From Deinandra increscens subsp. villosa (lineage: Eukaryota > Streptophyta > Magnoliopsida > Asterales > Asteraceae), in NCBI GenBank assembly GCA_039602395.1, contig JBCNJP010000008.1, forward strand, positions 72,656,825 to 72,720,824: DNA of 64,000 bases. Direction: 5' to 3'. This document shows, piece by piece, positions 58,809 through 64,000 of this stretch. Under the pieces are notes generated by a model that was given only the letters and a program-made list of their open reading frames with translations, made no database searches and had not been told where the DNA came from. Made by a program: the position numbers and the translations under genes. Numbering within the stretch: the first letter of the stretch is position 1; every line of letters begins with the position of its first letter.

Positions 58809-58826
58809 GCCCCACGGTGGGCGCCA
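58809..58826 (-). promoter_or_regulatory. Primer binding site of Tat-3
   Basis: TGGCGCCCACCGTGGGGC follows the 5' LTR after three bases. It begins TGGCGCC like other plant gypsy primer sites; I cannot name the tRNA with confidence. Confidence 0.8.
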
Positions 58827-58829
58827 AAT

Positions 58830-59715
58830 TGTTTTGGCTAAAAATTGCTTAAGTTAAATCAGCAAAGTTTGAACCAAATTTGAATGTGAGGTTAGGTGTC
58901 TAATATTCAGATATGAAAATAGCTTGAAATAATCCTGGGACAATTACAGAATTCCAGGGACAAATCACTAGAATCCTGGGTAAAAACTTAGATTTGTTTA
59001 TGAAATCAGTTGAGAAACTTAGCAACACAAACGAATACTCAAAAGTAGGCAAGAACACCGAGATTTGACTAGGGAAAAGCCCTTAGCCCTTAGATGTCTC
59101 TAAGGCGCCGCCGGCATAAAAACCCCGGGTAGCGATAACACACGCTACCAATTTATTGATCACCGAAAAGTATTGATTACAATGAGTTTGCAGAGAATTT
59201 AGTACGAGAATACAGTGAGTAAAGCTCGGATGAGCCGAAAAAAGAAAGACTAAGTGTCCTATTTATATGCTAGGTCTTCAACCGTTTCTCCGATATTCCA
59301 GGGATCCTCTCTTCAACGTCTTTTTCCGTTATTTGACCGAGTTTCCAGCTAACAACCTTTGACCACGTGCTAAATAAGTCTTCTCCTTGTTTCATGCGAC
59401 CGTTAGAAGACCATGTCAACCTGTCCTTGATCAAATAATGACATCGAAACAGTTAGTAACAATGCCCTAGCATGCAGGGTCATTTCCACATGCTGGGTTA
59501 TTATAGCAATAAGGGTAACCCTGGATTAGATGACATAATATAAAAAATAAAGTAAAGGTAAACTTCCCCGTCTGGTGTTAACATTCTGGGTCACTGAACA
59601 TTGCCTGCATCCAGGGTCATGTAATCCTGGGTCATACCTGCTCTGTGTCCATCCAGGGTTACTTTGTAATCTTACCTGTGCCCTGGATTATTAACCGAGA
59701 ATTCGGGGTATAACA
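58830..59715 (-). repeat. 5' LTR of Tat-3 (886 bp)
   Basis: Direct repeat of 48837-49727 with the same termini; TATA box within 59258-59270 (- strand) drives the gag-pol transcript. AAGAT flanks at 59716-59720. Confidence 0.96.
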
Positions 59716-59720
59716 AAGAT

Positions 59721-60849
59721 GATTTATCCTATCGGACCCTGAGGTCCGACACTAGAGATGTTTCCTTATTCAGGTAAGGTTAAACATGCCAACTCTAATT
59801 GGAATGTCAATATGTTCCGCCACGCAACAATCCATTGTTGGCGAATCATTATTTATCTGGCTCGTCTCGTTTAGATGCGAGAGTTACTTTACATAGTCCA
59901 GCGACTTATCTGAGTCACCTTTCTTTAGATATTTAAAGATCTAGCTTCGGACATGTAATTGCTAAATTCCATCTTCGCAAGATTCCGGTCTTGGAATTAG
60001 AATTTAGTTATGCAAGTGTTGTGTGAAGGGGTGTCACGGTTATATGAAGTCAAGGGATTTGTTGTGGCAAGTCATTAGTCTTGTGTGTTACCAGTTTCAT
60101 AATGAAATGTTGGATCGACGTATAGAACACTTAGTGCTCGTCGAATTAAAACACATGTGAGTACAACTATTGTAGTCTAAGACTTCCAAGATGTGTCTAG
60201 GTATATACATTTTATGGTAATGTGCACCAGAATTGGTGTGACCATACTACAATGTAGTAATCATCACGTGATTACCCTTGCAGTTGTTTAGCTGGTGATT
60301 CGAACTTATATGAGCAAACGTCTACATGAAGTAGAGGATTGATATGTTCATACGATTGTAGATCGAAGCGGCGATCTTCAATCGGTTCGACTTGATTCAA
60401 TATTATTGACACTGGATGGTTTAAAATCACAAGACTTTATGAACCATAATTGCGCCGTGCGTTGTCACGTAACTATTACGATATACGCTTAAGACATTAT
60501 AGCTTAAATGGGATGTGATAACCAAAAGTTGTCATGTCGCATTTGAGTTAGTCTTAATCAAATCAAGTGCACCAGGTTGGAAGATATGTTGTTATGGGAT
60601 TTTGAATTTAATCTAACAAAAGATTGAATCAAATTCAAAGTAGATTAAAGCCAAATATGTATGTTTCGAAAATCAACCATTGTCAAAACATGTCATATTC
60701 AAAATCCAGAGAAAGCAAATTGTTCATCCTGGAAGAAGCCAGGGAAAACCAAAACAAAACCAGTCGTTTTAAAATCACCAAGAATTGTTTTATTCAAAAC
60801 TCAGGACGCGAACTTTATTTGGGTGCGACAATCGCAATGTAGTTCAGCG
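59721..60849 (-). other. Copia-B 3' non-coding part, right of Tat-3
   Basis: No gene or pol motif. In - sense it follows gag directly and joins 48831 across the Tat-3 insertion. Confidence 0.7.
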
Positions 60850-61842
60850 TCATCTTGGCTTGCTTTCTTTCAGCTTCATGCACCTACAAAATGTAAAGTA
60901 TGTCAAACATATATTTTGTAGGAATAAGTGAAGCATCATACAACATAAACTTATGTGTATACCTGAGGAATTACCCGGCTGGGCTTTTCCACTTTTCACC
61001 TTGGCAAGATATTCTGGGCAGTTTCTTTTCCAGTGCCCCATCTTGTGGCATTCAAAGCACTCGCGCTGTTCAGGTGGTGGTGCTTTGGTTGCCTTAGGCT
61101 TGCTTTTCTGGAAGCTTCCAGACCCTCTGGTTGCAACTGCCTTGCCCCGCTTCTTGTTACCACGTCTGCCCTTCTTTACCTCAGGCTTCTTGACGCCTCC
61201 TGATCGGATTGCGAGTACATCGGGTGCCTTACCGTTAACAAAATTAACTTCAGCGGTCTTAAGCATTCCGTGAAGTTCAGTCACTGAATCTACCATGCTA
61301 TGCATGTTAAAGTTCACCCGGAAAGGAGTGAAGGCACTGGACAGTGAGTGAAGAATTAGGTCAGTCGCCATTTCGGCAGGGATGACGTAATTCAGTTTTG
61401 CTAAGCGGTCGATGTAACCCTTCATCTTTAGGACATGAGGGCTGACGGGAGCGCCTTCAGCCATGCGACAACTAATAAGTGTCACAACGGTGTCATAGCG
61501 TTCCTGTCGGGCCTGAGTTTCAAACATGCCCCTCAGATCACCGATCATCTGAAAAGCCGCCCTGTCAACCATGTTTTTCTGAATCTCTGATTCCATGGTG
61601 GCTAACATAAGACATGCGACATTTTTGGCATTTGTACGCAATGTGTTATGGGCGTTTCGCGCCGCTTGCGTGTCAGCTTCAGGTTCCTCAGGAACCTCAG
61701 CATCTAACACGGTTTCCATGTTAGCCATTTTCAGGACGATTCTCAGATTCCTTTCCCAATCAAGGAAGTTGGCGCCATTAAGTTTCTCCTTCTCAAGGAG
61801 AGACTTGAGATGGAAAATCTCTTGGTTTGCGCGGTTAGCCAT
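60850..61842 (-). CDS. Copia-B gag
   Basis: ATG at 61842 (MANRANQEIFHLKSLLE) directly follows a TTGTTTCAG splice-acceptor-like site, suggesting a leader intron. The copia gag core reads NGANFLDWERNLRIVLKM, LMLATMESEIQKNM and LHGMLKTAEVNF; a basic stretch (KKGRRGNKKRGK) and the CCHC knuckle CFECHKMGHWKRNC follow. After GNSSG the coding similarity ends and the frame runs 38 codons of unrelated sequence to a stop at 60850. GT at 60962 and AG at 60884 could form an intron, after which the frame stops at once. Gag alone suffices to coat the RNA; the enzymes must come from a relative. Confidence 0.88.
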   Translation of the reverse strand: MANRANQEIFHLKSLLEKEKLNGANFLDWERNLRIVLKMANMETVLDAEVPEEPEADTQAARNAHNTLRTNAKNVACLMLATMESEIQKNMVDRAAFQMIGDLRGMFETQARQERYDTVVTLISCRMAEGAPVSPHVLKMKGYIDRLAKLNYVIPAEMATDLILHSLSSAFTPFRVNFNMHSMVDSVTELHGMLKTAEVNFVNGKAPDVLAIRSGGVKKPEVKKGRRGNKKRGKAVATRGSGSFQKSKPKATKAPPPEQRECFECHKMGHWKRNCPEYLAKVKSGKAQPGNSSGIHISLCCMMLHLFLQNICLTYFTFCRCMKLKESKPR

Positions 61843-62116
61843 CTGAAACAACAGGCAAATGTTTTAGTGTTTCGATGTTTGATTCGTATTCAAGGATGGC
61901 AAGCTAATCTTGAATAGGAATTGGGAATTCAGTTAGTTAGACAATTTCTCCAGACAGCGTAAAGTGCTTTCAAAATTCCTAAGTACCCGAACAGACAACG
62001 ATTGTCACTTGTGAGTCTACTATCACAACTCCCGTTATGGGGCTTTCGCGAACGGATCAACGAAATACGTTTAGCCCCATCTATGCCCATTTTGTCTACA
62101 AGTCGACCAGAGGTAC

Positions 62117-62269
62117 GGTGTTGAAATACTCCAATACCAAAGGTGCATGTAAAGAAAATAGTAGTTGTCCTAAGCAGTCAGTGTGAGCGTACGGTGTTGA
62201 AATACTCCAATATGCTCACCTTGGAAGATACCCTAAACACCACGTGCGGTGTTGAAATACTCCAACATG
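62117..62269 (-). repeat. Three hairpin repeats in the Copia-B leader
   Basis: In - sense the copies end TTGGAGTATTTCAACACC and lie at 62248-62269, 62193-62214 and 62117-62138, about 55-75 bp apart. Loop GAGTATTT is identical in all three and to the best Copia-A copies. They lie between PBS and gag. Confidence 0.88.
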
Positions 62270-63268
62270 GATGCATCGGTAAATATGTTCCAAGTTAGAC
62301 TTGACTTAGGATGGCATAGACTACCGATTTTAGGCTTACCAGATAGGATTATTAGGTCATATTTTAATATTAAATGTGACGACAGATTTTATGAATCCTA
62401 TCTCACTCGAGACGATCAATTAAATAACCTAAGTATTAATGATCTACGTGTCGCGAGTCGATAACCAATTTCTTTTGAAGTTCGATTACTTTATCGAAAA
62501 ATCCGAATTTAATGTCGAATTAAATTGGTTAATAATTTTTTATAAAGTCGTAATAAAATTAGGACTTTTATTAATCGATTAAAAATTAGTTTCAAAAAAA
62601 ACTAAGTTTGGGTTTTAAGTTGGCGTGTTAATCTAATTAAGACAAGCAACCAAAAACAAGCAAACACACATGTACATATTCGGCCATGCAGAGCATTCGA
62701 TATTGTCAGAGCCTATGACAATATCGAACAAGGGCAAGGGACATAAAAGTAAATCAACCACGAGAATAGAAAAACTCCCTGATTGACTTAGTTGCTCCCA
62801 CTGGCTTCAACAAGCTCCTGCGTGTCATCAGGAAGCGTCAGTCTTGCTTTGACTTCTAGCCATTTTCGAAAATCCCATACAGGGATGATCTCAAGTGGGT
62901 CTTTGTATCAAGCTCGTCTTGTTCGTCCAGTCGAAAATGAGCGACAATAATTTAAAATAAAACTATTCTATTTTAAATAATTACAACTTTGAACCCAACA
63001 AAATTGGGCCAATCCAAAACAGAACACATGGGCCTAATGGGCCAAACCATAACGAAACCATGACAACAGAATACAGGGTTGGGCCGAATATGCACGAAAG
63101 ATAATTCAATCAATTATGTTGAATCGGATTATGTTTAGTGGATCCAAATCGACTAAACATATTTAAGAAGCGATTCATTCAATTTTGCGACTTTCGGGTT
63201 CAGAACCCCAGTTCGCGAAAGTGTGCCGGTTTAAAACAGACCGGCCTGGGTTTGCGTGTGGTGATCAA

Positions 63269-63281
63269 GGCTCTGATACCA
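63269..63281 (-). promoter_or_regulatory. Primer binding site of Copia-B
   Basis: TGGTATCAGAGCC one base after the 5' LTR, complementary to initiator tRNA-Met. Confidence 0.92.
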
Positions 63282-63282
63282 C

Positions 63283-64000
63283 TGTTGGGATACGACAGTG
63301 GCATTCGGGTCTCGGTAATAGCAAATTTTTTTTTTTATTTAGAAATAATTATTTGCAATAAATAATTATTAAACGATTACCGAATAAATAGTAAATTAAA
63401 TTTGGATAATTAAATTAACGATTAATTTAATAGGCAGCGGAAAACGTTTTAATTTACTAACGCGAAAACCAGATAATTAACGTAAACCTAAAACAACAGG
63501 ATTCGACAATCACCATAACGCGCAAACACCAAAACGCATTTAAACAAGAACGCGACTTATAATAAATATAAACAGTCAATTAAATCTAAACTAACTACGA
63601 GTTTAGATATACCTGAGCGGTGATTCAAACAAACGCTTGAGACACCGGAAGTCAACGGGTGACGCTAGGGTTTCACAGAAGTGATTCGTCTGACGAATCT
63701 GACTTTCCTCGCGGACACGGATTTACTACGCGGTGAATCAAGCACCGAGAAAATCTCGTACGTCGGATCAGGCGCGAACTAGGGTTTTGCGGACGACGGC
63801 GGAACACGTGTGAGACACGGTTCTCGACTAGGGTTGTCGGCGGTGGAACCGGCGACAGCGAGGAGGCCGGCGGCCGAAAGGGCGGCGGCGAGGTGCGACG
63901 GAGACCGCGGCGGTGAGCGGCGGTGGGCTGCGGTCGGGCTGCAGGCGGCGGCGGCTCGGCTTCGGCGGGCTGTTGCTGCGGCGGCTTGATCGCGGCGGGC
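63283..64000 (-). repeat. 5' LTR of Copia-B, cut by the window end
   Basis: It matches 45732-46400 almost exactly. Differences are a two-base change in an A/T run, two substitutions and 44 extra bases of GC-rich sequence near 63891-63935. Confidence 0.92.

Larger units (their letters stand above)
48837..59715 (-). mobile_element. Tat-3: near-complete young Ty3/gypsy Tat-lineage element (10.9 kb)
   Basis: Both LTRs (58830-59715 as 5', 48837-49727 as 3'), 5-bp target duplication AAGAT, PBS, polypurine tract, Gag-protease, pol and an antisense gene are all present. LTRs differ by about six substitutions plus indels of 4 and 1 bases in 886 bp (about 0.7%). With a commonly used plant LTR rate of 1.3e-8 per site per year this means roughly a quarter million years. 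The only break in the polyprotein is the in-frame UAG between protease and RT. ATCCWGGG words are strikingly frequent across the element. Confidence 0.96.
45732..64000 (-). mobile_element. Copia-B: gag-only copia element (TR-GAG type), interrupted by Tat-3
   Basis: The 3' LTR is 45732-47028 and the 5' LTR starts at 63283 and passes the window end. Tat-3 occupies 48837-59715 with AAGAT duplicated at 48832-48836 and 59716-59720. Without it the internal part is about 5.4 kb: PBS, a 1.4-kb leader with three hairpins, one gag gene, then 2.9 kb non-coding up to the polypurine tract. No protease, integrase or RT is present, yet LTRs are nearly identical, so it was mobilised in trans. It sits in Tat-2 gag; the expected target duplication is AGGGT (45727-45731). 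Confidence 0.88.

Overview
The window is plant nuclear heterochromatin, most likely from a eudicot; the protein style of the copia and Athila elements suggests Asteraceae, but that is only an impression. Almost all of it is nested transposable elements plus one satellite array. I found no intact host gene, tRNA, rRNA or CRISPR. There are two 500-base assembly gaps (11299-11798 and 28947-29446).

Layout. 1-3025: 3' part of a Ty3/gypsy Tat-lineage element (Tat-1, + strand), inserted in a satellite. 3026-5933 and 11240-11298: the satellite, organised as a ~665-bp higher-order repeat. 5934-11239: a non-autonomous CACTA (En/Spm) transposon inside the satellite, carrying three exons of a captured type-B response-regulator (ARR11-like) receiver domain. 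11799-17972: a Ty1/copia element (Copia-C, - strand) with its own solo-LTR insertion. 17838-24439 and 29447-35194: arms of a large inverted repeat, each holding a non-autonomous Athila-like element (Athila-L, Athila-R; gag and protease only) abutting a copia 5' LTR. Left and right arms differ by a solo LTR (left) and a hAT MITE (right), both with clean target-site duplications. Between the arms lie AT-rich DNA, a Mutator-type MITE and gypsy LTR fragments.

35060-64000 is a four-level nest: Copia-A (+) is interrupted by Tat-2 (-), which is interrupted by Copia-B (-, a gag-only copia of the TR-GAG type), which is interrupted by Tat-3 (-, 48837-59715, TSD AAGAT, LTRs about 99% alike). Tat-3 is nearly complete and young: LTR, PBS, Gag-protease, an in-frame UAG followed by CAA-UUA, RT/RNase H/archaeal-type RNase H/integrase, then on the opposite strand a four-exon antisense gene with open reading frame across three predicted splice junctions, PPT and LTR.

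Most interesting points. (1) The stop codon between protease and RT lies in the tobamovirus-type readthrough context stop-CAA-UUA, and the context is kept in the older Tat-2 copy although the stop itself differs (UAA). (2) The antisense gene has a conserved TATA-like promoter, introns, a nuclear-localisation-like stretch and a VKTE sumoylation-type motif in both Tat-2 and Tat-3. (3) Tat-3 is peppered with ATCCWGGG motifs in LTR, coding and non-coding parts; a link to the antisense protein is speculative. (4) Two copia families share a triplet of identical-loop hairpins between PBS and gag. (5) Several families carry their own short palindrome sets.
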